Both the position numbers and the translations under genes were made by a program. DNA of 64,000 nucleotides from NCBI RefSeq assembly GCF_014235785.1, contig NZ_CP060137.1:1426001-1490000 (forward strand), given 5' to 3'. Shown in pieces: positions 36,514-46,748 of this stretch (positions within the stretch are counted from its first letter, which is position 1; each line of letters opens with the position of its first letter). The notes beneath the pieces are model-generated. The model had not been told where the DNA came from, ran no database searches, and was given only the letters and a program-made list of their open reading frames with translations. This DNA is from Bacillus sp. PAMC26568 (GTDB lineage: Bacteria; Bacillota; Bacilli; Bacillales; Bacillaceae).

Positions 36514-37506
36514 ATGGCAGAAAATCGTCATAAAACACTTGGTTTATCCGATCAGGATGTTCTTGAAATATATGAAACGATGGTCATGGCGCGCAAAATC
36601 GATGAACGGATGTGGCTGCTGAATCGTTCAGGGAAAATTCCGTTTGTTATATCGTGTCAAGGCCAGGAAGCTGCCCAGGTTGGAGCTGCATTCGCTCTTG
36701 ACCGCGAGAAGGATTATGCACTTCCTTATTATCGTGATATGGGAGTGGTGCTTGCTTTTGGAATGACAGCAAAGCAATTAATGCTTTCTGGATTTGCTAA
36801 AGCAGAAGATCCAAACTCAGGGGGACGTCAAATGCCTGGTCACTTTGGACAAAAAGAAAATCGCATTGTAACTGGTTCTTCTCCAGTTACGACTCAAGTT
36901 CCGCATGCTGTCGGAATTGCTCTTGCCGGCAAGATGGAAAAGAAAGATCTTGTAACATTTGTCACGTTCGGTGAAGGTTCATCAAACCAAGGGGACTTCC
37001 ATGAAGGCGCAAACTTTGCTGGTGTTCATAAACTGCCTGTTATTTTTATGTGTGAAAATAACAAATATGCGATTTCAGTACCTTACGAGAAACAAGTAGC
37101 ATGCGAAAAAATTTCTGACCGTGCAATTGGCTATGGTATGCCGGGGTATACTGTTGATGGAAATGATCCTCTTGAAGTATATAAAGTAGTCAAAGAAGCA
37201 GCTGACAGAGGCCGCCGCGGAGAAGGGCCAACACTTGTAGAAGCCATTTCATACCGATTAACGCCTCACTCAAGCGATGACGATGACCGCACATACCGCG
37301 GACAAGATGAAGTTTCAGAAGCTAAGAAAAACGACCCGATCTTAAAGTTTGCAGCTTACTTAAAAGAAACTGGCGTCATGACGGAGGAGAAGGAAAAAGA
37401 GATTCATGATCATATTATGAATGTCGTAAATGAAGCAACAGATTACGCTGAAAATGCTCCATATGCTGAGGCAGAAACAGCACTAAAATACGTATACGCA
37501 GAGTAA
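36514..37506 (+). CDS. bkdAA: Branched-chain 2-oxo acid dehydrogenase E1 alpha
   Basis: With BkdAB it decarboxylates 2-oxo acids from valine, leucine and isoleucine using thiamine diphosphate. The 330-residue product has the ThDP motif beginning GEGSSNQGDFHEG (near 152) and ending in CENNKYAIS. GAGGAGG precedes the ATG; bkdAB follows after 12 bases. Confidence 0.97.
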   Translation: MAENRHKTLGLSDQDVLEIYETMVMARKIDERMWLLNRSGKIPFVISCQGQEAAQVGAAFALDREKDYALPYYRDMGVVLAFGMTAKQLMLSGFAKAEDPNSGGRQMPGHFGQKENRIVTGSSPVTTQVPHAVGIALAGKMEKKDLVTFVTFGEGSSNQGDFHEGANFAGVHKLPVIFMCENNKYAISVPYEKQVACEKISDRAIGYGMPGYTVDGNDPLEVYKVVKEAADRGRRGEGPTLVEAISYRLTPHSSDDDDRTYRGQDEVSEAKKNDPILKFAAYLKETGVMTEEKEKEIHDHIMNVVNEATDYAENAPYAEAETALKYVYAE

Positions 37507-37518
37507 GGGGGAAGAACA

Positions 37519-38502
37519 ATGCCAGTCATTTCTTATATAGATGCTGTCACAATGGCAATTCGTGAAGAGATGGAACGTGATCCAAAAGTTTTTGTTCTCG
37601 GTGAAGACGTAGGAAGAAAAGGCGGAGTCTTTAAAGCAACAACAGGATTGTATGACAAGTTTGGCGAAGAGCGTGTTATTGATACGCCGCTCGCAGAATC
37701 CGCAATCGCTGGAGTTGGAATTGGAGCAGCGATGTACGGAATGAGACCAATCGCAGAAATGCAATTTGCAGATTTTATTATGCCTGCAGTGAATCAAATC
37801 GTTTCAGAAGCAGCAAAAATCCGCTATCGTTCGAACAATGATTGGAGCTGTCCTATTACAATTCGTGCTCCTTATGGAGGCGGCGTACATGGCGCACTCT
37901 ACCATTCTCAATCTGTAGAAGCGTTATTTGCCAACCAGCCTGGGCTTAAAATTGTTATGCCATCAACACCTTATGATGTTAAGGGCTTATTGAAGGCTGC
38001 GATACGAGATGACGATCCTGTTTTATTCTTTGAGCATAAACGTGCTTATCGTCTTATTAAAGGCGAAGTTCCTGATGATGATTATGTATTGCCAATCGGA
38101 AAAGCCGATGTGAAGCGCGAAGGCGAAGATCTTACTGTTATTACATACGGTTTATGTGTTCATTTTGCATTGCAGGCTGCTGAAAAGCTTGCTCAGGATG
38201 GTATTTCAGCTCACATTCTTGACTTGCGCACAGTGTATCCGCTTGATAAAGAAGCCATTATGGAAGCAGCTTCAAAAACAGGTAAAGTATTGCTTTTGAC
38301 TGAGGATAACAAAGAAGGCAGCATAATGAGCGAAGTATCAGCTATCATCGCTGAAAACTGTCTATTTGATTTGGATGCTCCAATTATGCGTCTTGCAGGA
38401 CCTGATGTTCCGGCAATGCCGTATGCACCAACAATGGAAAAGCATTTTATGATCAATCCAGATAAAGTAGAAGCAGCTATGCGAAAGCTTGCTGAATTTT
38501 AA
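37519..38502 (+). CDS. bkdAB: Branched-chain 2-oxo acid dehydrogenase E1 beta
   Basis: A 327-residue partner of BkdAA. Conserved blocks include LGEDVGRKGGVFKAT, TPLAESAIAGVGIG and the C-terminal transketolase domain with LRTVYPLD. It is spaced 12 bases after bkdAA, with AGGGGGAAG as its ribosome binding site. Confidence 0.97.
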   Translation: MPVISYIDAVTMAIREEMERDPKVFVLGEDVGRKGGVFKATTGLYDKFGEERVIDTPLAESAIAGVGIGAAMYGMRPIAEMQFADFIMPAVNQIVSEAAKIRYRSNNDWSCPITIRAPYGGGVHGALYHSQSVEALFANQPGLKIVMPSTPYDVKGLLKAAIRDDDPVLFFEHKRAYRLIKGEVPDDDYVLPIGKADVKREGEDLTVITYGLCVHFALQAAEKLAQDGISAHILDLRTVYPLDKEAIMEAASKTGKVLLLTEDNKEGSIMSEVSAIIAENCLFDLDAPIMRLAGPDVPAMPYAPTMEKHFMINPDKVEAAMRKLAEF

Positions 38503-38531
38503 GTAGATCTTTATTTAAGGAGGGAACATAC

Positions 38532-39833
38532 ATGGCAATTGAACAGTTGACGATGCCACAGCTTGGGGAAAGTGTAACAGAAGGAACCATCAGCAAATGG
38601 CTTGTATCGGTCGGAGATACAGTAAACAAATACGATCCAATCGCTGAAGTTATGACGGATAAAGTAAATGCAGAGGTTCCATCTTCTTTTACAGGTGTGA
38701 TCAAAGAATTAGTTGCGGATGAAGGAGATACGTTAGCTGTCGGGGAAATCATTTGCAAAGTGGAAGTTGGCGGCGGAAGCACGGAAGCTCCTGCAGAAGC
38801 TGAAACAAATGCACCTTCTGAGGTAACACAAAAGGTGCAGTCAGATGCCCAAATTGATCAATCAAATAAGAACCGTTATTCTCCTGCTGTCCTGCGATTG
38901 GCACAGGAAAATGATATCGAACTTGAACACGTAACAGGCACTGGTGCCGGCGGACGAATTACGAGAAAAGATCTGCAGAAAGTCATTGAAAGCGGCAATA
39001 TTCCAAAAGCAAGCAGCACAGCTAAGGCTGCTCCACAAGCGCCGACTGCTGCAAAAGCTGAACCAAAGACAATTGCACAAGCTGCACCTCAGAAGTCTGT
39101 ACAATCACCTTCATCTGCTGCAGTTCAGCCGGGTGACATCGAGATTCCTGTAACAGGTATTCGAAAAGCGATCGCGGCCAATATGCTTCGCAGCAAACAC
39201 GAGGCACCACATGCTTGGACAATGATTGAGGTTGACGCTACGAATCTTGTTGAATACCGGAATACAATTAAAAATGAATTTAAGCAAAAAGAAGGTTTCA
39301 ATCTCACTTTCTTTGCATTTTTCGTCAAAGCTGTTGCTCAAGCATTAAAAGAATTCCCGCAAATCAATTCGATGTGGGCAGGAGACACAATCATTCAAAA
39401 GAAAGACATCAATATATCAATTGCAGTTGCAACTGATGATGCATTATTCGTACCAGTTATAAAACATGCCGATGAAAAGACAATCAAAGGCATTGCACGT
39501 GAGATATCTGAGCTTGCAGGCAAAGTACGCACTGGAAAATTATCAGCAGACGAAATGAAGGGCGGAACATTTACTGTTAACAATACAGGTTCATTTGGAT
39601 CTGTTCAGTCAATGGGAATCATCAACTATCCGCAAGCCGCAATTCTTCAGGTGGAATCAATCGTAAAACGTCCTGTTGTCATGAACAATGGCATGATTGC
39701 TGTACGTGATATGGTGAATCTGTGCATGTCACTGGATCATCGCGTCCTTGACGGTTTAGTATGCGGAAGGTTCCTTGCAAGAGTGAAAGAAATCCTTGAG
39801 AATACATCAAAAGATACTACATCTGTTTATTAA
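38532..39833 (+). CDS. bkdB: Branched-chain 2-oxo acid dehydrogenase E2
   Basis: The acyltransferase core of the complex. The 433-residue product has a lipoyl domain (about 3-77, lipoyl lysine in MTDKVNAEV), an E3-binding domain (about 115-150, SPAVLRLAQENDIELEHV) and, after an Ala/Pro/Lys-rich linker (about 155-200), a catalytic domain with SLDHRVLDG. It is the last operon gene. Two repeat copies in tandem follow instead of a simple terminator. Confidence 0.97.
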   Translation: MAIEQLTMPQLGESVTEGTISKWLVSVGDTVNKYDPIAEVMTDKVNAEVPSSFTGVIKELVADEGDTLAVGEIICKVEVGGGSTEAPAEAETNAPSEVTQKVQSDAQIDQSNKNRYSPAVLRLAQENDIELEHVTGTGAGGRITRKDLQKVIESGNIPKASSTAKAAPQAPTAAKAEPKTIAQAAPQKSVQSPSSAAVQPGDIEIPVTGIRKAIAANMLRSKHEAPHAWTMIEVDATNLVEYRNTIKNEFKQKEGFNLTFFAFFVKAVAQALKEFPQINSMWAGDTIIQKKDINISIAVATDDALFVPVIKHADEKTIKGIAREISELAGKVRTGKLSADEMKGGTFTVNNTGSFGSVQSMGIINYPQAAILQVESIVKRPVVMNNGMIAVRDMVNLCMSLDHRVLDGLVCGRFLARVKEILENTSKDTTSVY

Positions 39834-39835
39834 GA

Positions 39836-39957
39836 AGAAAAGCGGAATCGCCCGGTTAGCGCAGGCATGACAGATAAGAATCCGGCAGAAAAGTCCGGTT
39901 TTGACTTTTTTGCCGGATTTGTTCTGGCCGAGGAGTTGGGCGATGGAGCTGGACAGT
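39836..39957 (+). repeat. Interspersed repeat copy 5 (complete, first of tandem pair)
   Basis: The clearest copy. Left end AAGAAAAGCGGAATCGCCCG; GCGCAGGCATGACAGATAAG; a nested hairpin with outer arms ATCCGGCA (39881-39888) and TGCCGGAT (39912-39919) and inner AAAGTC/GACTTT; right end GGCCGAGGAGTTGGGCGATGGAGC. It starts two bases after the bkdB stop. Confidence 0.85.
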
Positions 39958-40090
39958 AAGAAAAGCGGAACCGCCTGTTTAGCGCAGGCATGACAGATAA
40001 GGATCCGACAGAAAAAGCCGGTTTTGCTTTTGCTGGCGGAGCCGTTCTGGCCGAGGGGTTGGGCGATTCCGCTCGCCATCAATGCGCAAA
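39958..40090 (+). repeat. Interspersed repeat copy 6 (second of tandem pair)
   Basis: It directly follows copy 5 in the same direction. Its ends, GCGGAACCGCC and GGGCGATTCCGC, form near-perfect terminal inverted repeats. The core has diverged (GACAGAAAAAGCCGGTTTTGC). The tail CTCGCCATCAATGCGCAAA matches that of copy 1. Confidence 0.85.
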
Positions 40091-40111
40091 CCTTATCATT
40101 TCACTTCTCTT

Positions 40112-40143
40112 GAAAAAAGCCGTCACAAATTTTTGTGACGGCT
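40112..40143 (-). terminator. bmrU terminator
   Basis: AGCCGTCACAAA and TTTGTGACGGCT form a perfect 12-base stem. On the reverse strand it overlaps the bmrU stop and is followed by six T residues. Confidence 0.85.
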
Positions 40144-41047
40144 ATTGTATATCATCCTTCGGACAGAGCATTTGAAAATGATGATGTAACATAGTGATTG
40201 ATTCAGGTGTATTGGAATAAATCTCGCCATCTGTATCAACGCTCATTTCTTCCTTCGTTTCAATCTGCAGGCTGCTTGCCTGATAATGCCGCAGCTGTGA
40301 GTCAAGATGATCCCATTCAATTTTATCTTTCATGCTCAATACCTCTTTTATTAATGAAAAATTAGCATCTTTAATGATGAAAACATCTGCCAAGCCATCA
40401 TCGATTTTAATATCGGGATATGGAAGCTCATTCGTTCCGATCATTTTGCCGTTAGTGATTAATACCATGATCGCTTTCTCTTCAATCCATTTATTATCAA
40501 GCTTTAATTTGAAGTGAAAGGGCTTCATGCTTTTGATTGTTCGAAATGCACTCAGAAAATAGCTGACTTTGCCAAGAAGAGCTTTTTCTGTATCATTTAT
40601 ATTCTCCGATGTTTCAGTGACAAGGCCAATTCCCCAGAAGTTAAGAAAGTAGCCTTTCGTCATTTTGGCAGCATCAACTCCGCGCAATCTTCCAGAAAAC
40701 AACACTTCAGCAGCTTTTTTTAAGTTCTGGGGAATGCCAAGTGTCCTTGAAAAGTCGTTGCATGTTCCGCCTGGCAAAATAGCGATTACAGGTCTCTTTG
40801 CAAGACCGCCAAGACCATTGATGCATTCATGAACGGTTCCATCTCCACCGAGGATAATCACGATGTCGGCATCTTCCCCGTGCTTTCTGCAATATTCTTC
40901 TGCATCACGAGGTTTGGCTGTTTGAAGCAGCAGAAGCTGTTCCACATGAAGGGAAATGATTGGAACGCAGATGCCAAGTGTTTTTTCTGCGTCCTTTTGA
41001 CCGGCATTTCCATTATATATCAGCACGCCTTTTTTATATTTCGTCAT
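40142..41047 (-). CDS. bmrU: YegS/BmrU-family lipid kinase
   Basis: A 301-residue member of the diacylglycerol/lipid kinase family, with IILGGDGTVHECINGL near 62-77 as ATP-binding signature and ILPGGTCNDFSRTL. The start at 41047 (MTKYKKGV) has AAGGAG upstream. In B. subtilis bmrU sits here with bmr and bmrR; those two are absent. Lipid substrate is unknown. A 55-codon gene lies 38 bases upstream on the same strand. Confidence 0.9.
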   Translation of the reverse strand: MTKYKKGVLIYNGNAGQKDAEKTLGICVPIISLHVEQLLLLQTAKPRDAEEYCRKHGEDADIVIILGGDGTVHECINGLGGLAKRPVIAILPGGTCNDFSRTLGIPQNLKKAAEVLFSGRLRGVDAAKMTKGYFLNFWGIGLVTETSENINDTEKALLGKVSYFLSAFRTIKSMKPFHFKLKLDNKWIEEKAIMVLITNGKMIGTNELPYPDIKIDDGLADVFIIKDANFSLIKEVLSMKDKIEWDHLDSQLRHYQASSLQIETKEEMSVDTDGEIYSNTPESITMLHHHFQMLCPKDDIQ

Positions 41048-41085
41048 ATAAAAACTCCTTATGAGCAAATGAACCTGTCTCAGAA

Positions 41086-41253
41086 TTAAAATAAATCACC
41101 TATATTTTTAACAATGGATCTGAAGAAAAAGAATAAAATCCGAAAGGGTAAAACGATAAGTATCTCAATAAAATCAATGCATTCAAGTGCTATGTCGAAA
41201 ATCCAATTTCCTCTTTTTTTCCGTTTCTTTTTCAGCGTAAATGGTCTCTTCAT
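41086..41253 (-). CDS. Small basic membrane-associated protein, unannotated
   Basis: A 55-residue reverse-strand ORF. Its N-terminus, MKRPFTLKKKRKKRGNW, is very basic; it is followed by a hydrophobic or amphipathic stretch (about 25-48, with IEILIVLPFRILFFFF) and a short basic end. GAGAGG lies 11 bases before the ATG. It ends 38 bases before bmrU and probably shares its transcript. The layout fits a positive-inside small membrane protein. I do not recognise the family. The plus-strand ORF over it is judged a shadow. Confidence 0.55.
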   Translation of the reverse strand: MKRPFTLKKKRKKRGNWIFDIALECIDFIEILIVLPFRILFFFFRSIVKNIGDLF

Positions 41254-41401
41254 CTTTAAAATAACCTCTCTTTCATTAAACGAAACCTTTTTTTAAATAA
41301 TTACGTTCCAAGCTCATAAAAGGTTTCAGTATGGAATGGAATTGCTGATAGACGCAAGATGTAATAAAATGAAATAGATTAAGTTTTTAGTATTTTCATA
41401 A

Positions 41402-41416
41402 ATGTAAACGCATTCT
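41402..41416 (+). promoter_or_regulatory. cre site upstream of mutA (CcpA)
   Basis: ATGTAAACGCATTCT matches the cre consensus WTGNAARCGNWWWCA at 14 of 15 positions. It lies 41 bases before mutA, which fits carbon catabolite repression of the propionate branch. Confidence 0.55.
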
Positions 41417-41457
41417 TTTGCGTCAAGGGGGTGGGCTTCCTCAATAGGGAGCGGAGT

Positions 41458-43359
41458 ATGAAGCAGGGAATCAATCACGAAATAAATGATTTTGAAAAAG
41501 TATCCAAACAAATGTGGATTGAAGAAGCTGAAAAAGCTTTAAAGGGGAAAAGTTTTCATAGCCTTTCAAAAAAAACATATGAATGTATCACGTTACAACC
41601 ATTATATACAATGCCAGATATCCAATCTGCTCGGGTAAAAGCGGTGGAAGCATCTCAGCTGAAAAATGAATGGTCTGTCAGCCAAAAGCTTCAGCTTTCA
41701 GAAACGCCTGCACAGTTAAACGAAGAAATTCTGTCTGCCATCAAAAGAGGACAAGATATGATTTATCTTGAAAATATGTTTTATGTGAATTCTTATGATG
41801 ATGTATGTACGGTTTTTGAAGGCGTTGATTTCAATCAAATAAGCTTTCATATCTCACTAAAAGGAAATGTTGGTTTTTTTCCATTATTCATAGCTTATAC
41901 GAAAAATGTTGAATGCAAGGGAACATTCGCCTTTGATCCTTTTGGGGAATGGATTGAAAAAGGAACGGTACATCTTTCTAAAAAAATCGAGATCCTGGCT
42001 GAAATGATCGAAGTGATAGAACAGGAAAATTTATCCGACGTAAGACTTGTGTTATTCAGCGGTGAAATTTACCATAACGCAGGAGCTTCTGCGACAGAAG
42101 AGCTCGCATATACCTTTGCCAATGCTATCGAGCTGCTGAATGAGATGAATAACCGCGGATTTTCCGCTGAAAGGCTTGCTGGGAGAGTTGGTTTCTCCTT
42201 TTCAATAGGATCAAACTTTTTTATGGAGATTGCAAAATTCAGAGCAGCAAAAAAAATATGGGCGACGATTTTAAATGCTTTCGGTGCCAACCATGATGCT
42301 CATGCCATTTCGCTGCATGGAACTACATCTTCCTTTAATAAAACAAAAAATGATTTGTATGTTAACATGCTGCGAACGACTACGGAATCCTTTTCAGCAG
42401 TTATTGGCGGAGTTGACAGCTTAACGATTGCCCCGTTTGATGAAGTGCTCGGAGAAGTCAGCAAAATGGGCGATCGGATAGCTAGAAATACGCACTATAT
42501 TTTGAAAGAAGAGAGCTTGCTGTCTAAAGTATCCGATCCTGCAGGAGGTTCATGGTATATTGAGGAGCTGACTGAAGAACTTGCTGCACTTGCCTGGAAG
42601 AATATTCAATCCATTGAAGCGATAGGCGGATTTGCACAGGCAGTAAAACAAAACTATATCCAAAATAAGCTGCGCGATCTTCTGGAGCAAAGAATGGAAG
42701 ATGTCAGCAAACGCAAGGTGCATCTGATTGGTACAAACTATTATGCAAATATACAGGAGCAGGCGAGACATATCAAAAAATCTGCAGATCGAAAAACATT
42801 CACTGCTGCTTCTGTCCACCATGAGTTAACATCACTTAAAGAATGGATCAACGCGGCAAAATATTTAACGATTAGCGAAATCAATGCAATGGTCAGTGAA
42901 CATTCTGATTTCGAAATAACGCCTTTGATGCCGACGAGGCTTGCTGTGCAATACGAAGGGCTAAGAGCTGCTGCAGATGAGTACAAAAATAAGTTCGGCC
43001 ATTATCCAAAAGTCCAAGTCGTTGTTCTTGGTAAATTGCTGGAATACAAGCCGAGACTGGATTTTCTCACAGGTATGCTCTCAGCAGGAGGAATGGAAGC
43101 TTCTATCTTAACACCTGATCAGCTGAAAACAGCTTCTCCGCAAAAGCCAATCATTGTGTGCGGAAAGGATGCCGCGTACGAATCGTTTGATTTTGGACAA
43201 ATTTCGGAGGGAAGTATTGCCTATCTAATAGGTCGATATGAAAAGGATGTATTAGAGAAAAGGCACATTGAAGAGTGCATTCACCATGGGATGGATGTGT
43301 ATGCCTGCTTGAAAAAAATGCAGCTTCAATTGGGGGTAGCGTCGAATGACTCGAATTAA
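41458..43359 (+). CDS. mutA: Methylmalonyl-CoA mutase small subunit
   Basis: The 633-residue beta subunit of the heterodimeric mutase that converts (R)-methylmalonyl-CoA to succinyl-CoA. It shares the TIM-barrel fold with MutB ([18 protein letters not shown]), but its C-terminal domain lacks the cobalamin-binding DxHxxG, as expected for this non-catalytic subunit. The start at 41458 (MKQGINHE) follows GGGAGCGGAG; the frame can extend to a GTG at 41431. It overlaps mutB by 14 bases. Confidence 0.94.
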   Translation: MKQGINHEINDFEKVSKQMWIEEAEKALKGKSFHSLSKKTYECITLQPLYTMPDIQSARVKAVEASQLKNEWSVSQKLQLSETPAQLNEEILSAIKRGQDMIYLENMFYVNSYDDVCTVFEGVDFNQISFHISLKGNVGFFPLFIAYTKNVECKGTFAFDPFGEWIEKGTVHLSKKIEILAEMIEVIEQENLSDVRLVLFSGEIYHNAGASATEELAYTFANAIELLNEMNNRGFSAERLAGRVGFSFSIGSNFFMEIAKFRAAKKIWATILNAFGANHDAHAISLHGTTSSFNKTKNDLYVNMLRTTTESFSAVIGGVDSLTIAPFDEVLGEVSKMGDRIARNTHYILKEESLLSKVSDPAGGSWYIEELTEELAALAWKNIQSIEAIGGFAQAVKQNYIQNKLRDLLEQRMEDVSKRKVHLIGTNYYANIQEQARHIKKSADRKTFTAASVHHELTSLKEWINAAKYLTISEINAMVSEHSDFEITPLMPTRLAVQYEGLRAAADEYKNKFGHYPKVQVVVLGKLLEYKPRLDFLTGMLSAGGMEASILTPDQLKTASPQKPIIVCGKDAAYESFDFGQISEGSIAYLIGRYEKDVLEKRHIEECIHHGMDVYACLKKMQLQLGVASNDSN

Positions 43360-45508
43360 TCTTGCAAATACAGAATTAATGAATGATCGTTTTTTTGAAA
43401 AAAAACAAGAAAGCAGCCAAACTGCAGAAACTTTCAAATCAAATGAAGGGATTCCATTAAATCCGGTTTATACTGCGGAAGACCGAAATGAAATGCCTTA
43501 TTTGGACAGCTTTCCTGGAATTGCGCCTTTTTTAAGAGGACCTTATTCAACGATGTATGTTAATCGTCCATGGACGATCCGGCAGTACGCCGGTTTTTCA
43601 ACTGCAGAAGACAGCAATGCTTTTTACCGCCGCAATTTGGCAATGGGACAAAAAGGATTATCTGTCGCCTTTGATTTGGCAACACACAGAGGGTACGATT
43701 CAGATCACCCCCGTGTTGAAGGGGATGTCGGCAAAGCTGGCGTCGCCATTGACTCCATCCTCGATATGAAGATCCTGTTTGATGAAATACCTTTAGATCA
43801 AATGTCTGTTTCAATGACAATGAATGGCGCTGTTTTGCCGATCATGGCTTTTTATATTGTGACAGCTGAGGAACAGGGAGTTTCCAAGGAAGCCCTTGCG
43901 GGTACGATTCAAAATGACATATTAAAAGAATATATGGTTCGTAATACATATATTTATCCGCCAGAGACGTCCATGAAAATCATTGGGGATATTTTCGAAT
44001 ATACGGCAAAGCATATGCCTAAGTTCAACAGCATCAGCATTTCAGGCTATCATATGCAGGAAGCGGGTGCGACAGCAGATATAGAGCTTGCTTATACATT
44101 GGCAGACGGACTTGAATATATCCGGACTGGATTAAAAGCTGGTCTTGATATCGATCAATTTGCCCCAAGGCTTTCTTTTTTCTGGGCAATTGGCATGAAC
44201 TATTTCATGGAGGTCGCCAAAATGAGGGCTGCCCGATTAATGTGGGCAAAAATTGTAAAAGAATTTAATCCAAAAAATCCTAAATCGCTGGCGCTCAGAA
44301 CACATTCCCAAACGTCAGGGTGGAGCTTAACTGCCCAAGATCCGTTTAACAATGTAGTCAGAACATGCATTGAAGCCCATGCAGCCGTTATGGGACACAC
44401 ACAATCTCTGCATACGAATGCTCTTGATGAAGCAATTGCCCTTCCGACTGATTTTTCTGCACGAATTGCCAGAAATACGCAGCTTTATCTTCAGCAGGAA
44501 ACCGGGATCTGTGATGTCATAGATCCATGGGGAGGTTCCTATTATGTAGAATCTCTTACAAAACAGCTGATGGACAAAGCGTGGGCTCACATTGAAGAGG
44601 TAGAGAATCTAGGCGGAATGGCAAAGGCGATTGAAACCGGATTGCCTAAAATGAAAATAGAAGAAGCGGCAGCAAAGCGTCAGGCGAAAATTGATTCAGG
44701 CACTGAAACGATCATCGGAGTAAATAAATTTCAAGTGGAAGAAGAGGATCCAATTGAAATTTTAAACATTGATAATACTGAAGTAAGAAGAAAACAGATT
44801 GAAAGGCTGCATGCGTTGAAAGATTCGCGTGATCAGGAAAAAGTAGACCAAACGCTTGCATCCTTAACAGAGGCAGTCAGAAGCGGTGAAGGGAATTTAT
44901 TGGAGCTTGCTGTCGAAGCTGCAAGAGCGCGAGCGACTCTGGGAGAAATTTCTGATGCAGTTGAAAAAGCATCGAAGCGCCATCAGGCAGTTATCCGTTC
45001 TATTAGCGGAGTATACAGCTCTGAGTTCTCAAACGAAGAAGAAATTGAAAGTGTAAGGAAGCTTACAGATGATTTTTACGAGCTGGAAGGAAGAAGACCG
45101 CGAATCTTGATTGCCAAAATGGGTCAGGACGGTCATGACAGAGGAGCAAAGGTTGTTGCAACAGCCTATGCAGACTTAGGGTTTGACGTTGATATTGGAC
45201 CTTTGTTCCAAACACCTGCCGAAACGGCTGTCCAAGCAGTTGAAAATGACGTCCATATTGTTGGAATGAGTTCTCTGGCTGCCGGTCACAAAACGCTCCT
45301 TCCGCAATTAGTGCAGGAATTGAAATCACTAGGAAGAGAAGACATCGTCGTAATAGTAGGAGGAGTGATTCCTTACCAGGATTACGAGTTTTTATTGAGC
45401 AGCGGGGCATCTGCTATTTTTGGACCCGGCACTGTTATTCCGAATGCAGCGAGAGTCATGCTTGAAAAGATTTACGAAAGACTGGGCTATGAGGATGCAG
45501 AAGAATGA
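43346..45508 (+). CDS. mutB: Methylmalonyl-CoA mutase large subunit
   Basis: The 720-residue catalytic subunit. The substrate barrel has [19 protein letters not shown]. The C-terminal adenosylcobalamin domain (about 585-715) has the base-off/His-on motif GQDGHDRG (D-x-H-x-x-G) followed by MSSLAAGH and GGVIP. The pathway is propionyl-CoA to succinyl-CoA. It overlaps mutA by 14 bases and meaB by four, so the three are co-translated. Confidence 0.97.
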   Translation: MTRINLANTELMNDRFFEKKQESSQTAETFKSNEGIPLNPVYTAEDRNEMPYLDSFPGIAPFLRGPYSTMYVNRPWTIRQYAGFSTAEDSNAFYRRNLAMGQKGLSVAFDLATHRGYDSDHPRVEGDVGKAGVAIDSILDMKILFDEIPLDQMSVSMTMNGAVLPIMAFYIVTAEEQGVSKEALAGTIQNDILKEYMVRNTYIYPPETSMKIIGDIFEYTAKHMPKFNSISISGYHMQEAGATADIELAYTLADGLEYIRTGLKAGLDIDQFAPRLSFFWAIGMNYFMEVAKMRAARLMWAKIVKEFNPKNPKSLALRTHSQTSGWSLTAQDPFNNVVRTCIEAHAAVMGHTQSLHTNALDEAIALPTDFSARIARNTQLYLQQETGICDVIDPWGGSYYVESLTKQLMDKAWAHIEEVENLGGMAKAIETGLPKMKIEEAAAKRQAKIDSGTETIIGVNKFQVEEEDPIEILNIDNTEVRRKQIERLHALKDSRDQEKVDQTLASLTEAVRSGEGNLLELAVEAARARATLGEISDAVEKASKRHQAVIRSISGVYSSEFSNEEEIESVRKLTDDFYELEGRRPRILIAKMGQDGHDRGAKVVATAYADLGFDVDIGPLFQTPAETAVQAVENDVHIVGMSSLAAGHKTLLPQLVQELKSLGREDIVVIVGGVIPYQDYEFLLSSGASAIFGPGTVIPNAARVMLEKIYERLGYEDAEE

Positions 45509-46536
45509 CCGATAAGCGGCAAAAGCGAAAAAAAACCGGGAGCGTTGAGAAAAGTGCCGAAGATTATATAAAGGGTGTCTTGAAAGGGGAACGGGTTGCA
45601 GTTGCACAGGCGATTACGCTTGTCGAAAGCAATGCCGAAAAGCATTTTGAAAAAGCGCAGCAAATGATTGAGGTGCTGCTGCAAAAGGGCCATCCATCAA
45701 TACGAATTGGCATAACAGGTGTTCCAGGAGCAGGGAAAAGTACATTTATTGATGCATTTGGCACCTATCTATGCAGTCTTGGACATAAAGTGGCCGTACT
45801 TGCTGTCGATCCAAGCAGTCAGGTTTCCAAGGGCAGCATATTAGGGGATAAAACGAGAATGGAACGGTTATCCCGGAATCCTGATGCCTTCATCCGTCCG
45901 TCTCCGTCCAGCGGAACACTTGGAGGTGTTACCCGGAAAACAAGAGAATCCATTATTGTTTGTGAGGCGTCCGGATATGATGTGATTCTTGTTGAAACGG
46001 TCGGGGTCGGACAAGGCGAATTTGCGATTCGCGGAATGGTTGATTTTTTCCTTTTATTAGTATTGACCGGTGCTGGTGATGAGCTTCAGACGATGAAAAA
46101 AGGCATTATGGAGCTTCCAGATCTTGTTGTCGTAAATAAAGCCGATGGAGAGAATCTTGAAAACGCAAAAAAAGCCATGCATGAATATAATCATATCCTG
46201 CACTTTTTAAAATCATATACACCTGGCTGGGAAACAAAAGCGGCAACTGCATCTGCCCTTCATGAAACAGGAATTCATGAAATATGGGAGACAATAACCG
46301 TTTTCAGTAAAGAAACAAGGGAAAACGGTATTTTCGAAGAAAGACGAAAGCTTCAGCAAAAAGAATGGCTGTACGACATGATACAAGAACAGCTGAAGCA
46401 TCATTTTTTTCAGCACTCCTATATAAAAGGGAATATGCTAAAATATGAAAGAGAAGTCACAGAAGGCAAACGGCCAGTATCAAGCAGCGTGAAAGAATTA
46501 ATTTCCGCTTTTTTGAACGGAGAAAATAATGGCTAA
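45505..46536 (+). CDS. meaB: Methylmalonyl-CoA mutase-associated GTPase MeaB
   Basis: A 343-residue G3E-family GTPase that gates adenosylcobalamin delivery to, and protects, methylmalonyl-CoA mutase. It has Walker [10 protein letters not shown] (about 73-81), [19 protein letters not shown], the switch region [10 protein letters not shown] and base-specific VVNKADG. It overlaps mutB by four bases, which supports this partner over other ArgK-type roles. Confidence 0.95.
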   Translation: MTDKRQKRKKTGSVEKSAEDYIKGVLKGERVAVAQAITLVESNAEKHFEKAQQMIEVLLQKGHPSIRIGITGVPGAGKSTFIDAFGTYLCSLGHKVAVLAVDPSSQVSKGSILGDKTRMERLSRNPDAFIRPSPSSGTLGGVTRKTRESIIVCEASGYDVILVETVGVGQGEFAIRGMVDFFLLLVLTGAGDELQTMKKGIMELPDLVVVNKADGENLENAKKAMHEYNHILHFLKSYTPGWETKAATASALHETGIHEIWETITVFSKETRENGIFEERRKLQQKEWLYDMIQEQLKHHFFQHSYIKGNMLKYEREVTEGKRPVSSSVKELISAFLNGENNG

Positions 46537-46560
46537 ACACGCGATACTGTTTTTTGCGGG

Positions 46561-46677
46561 TGTCCAGCTCCATCGCCCAGCTCCTCGGCCAGAACAAATC
46601 CATCAAAAAAGTCAAACCCGGACTTTTCTGCCGGATTCTTATCTGCCATGCCTGAGCTAAACGGGCGATTCCGCATT
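46561..46677 (-). repeat. Interspersed repeat copy 7 (reverse)
   Basis: Read in reverse: GCGGAATCGCCCGTTTAGCTC, GGCATGGCAGATAAGAATCC, the core GGCAGAAAAGTCCGGGTTTGAC, and the right end GGCCGAGGAGCTGGGCGATGGAGC. It is complete and starts 24 bases after the meaB stop. Confidence 0.85.
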
Positions 46678-46748
46678 TCTTTATTATTGGTCAATTTCTG
46701 AAACTCTTGGTAAAATGAATCTATTGTGAGTAAAGGAGAGATAATGAC

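Noticed and set aside
39836-40090. CRISPR array or IS fragment for the tandem repeats
   Set aside because: Only two units, no unique spacers and no cas genes; no transposase coding sequence or typical IS ends.
41114-41296. 60-residue plus-strand ORF between bmrU and mutA
   Set aside because: It lacks a ribosome binding site and lies antisense to the better-supported 55-codon reverse gene (41086-41253), which has coding-like composition and precedes bmrU.
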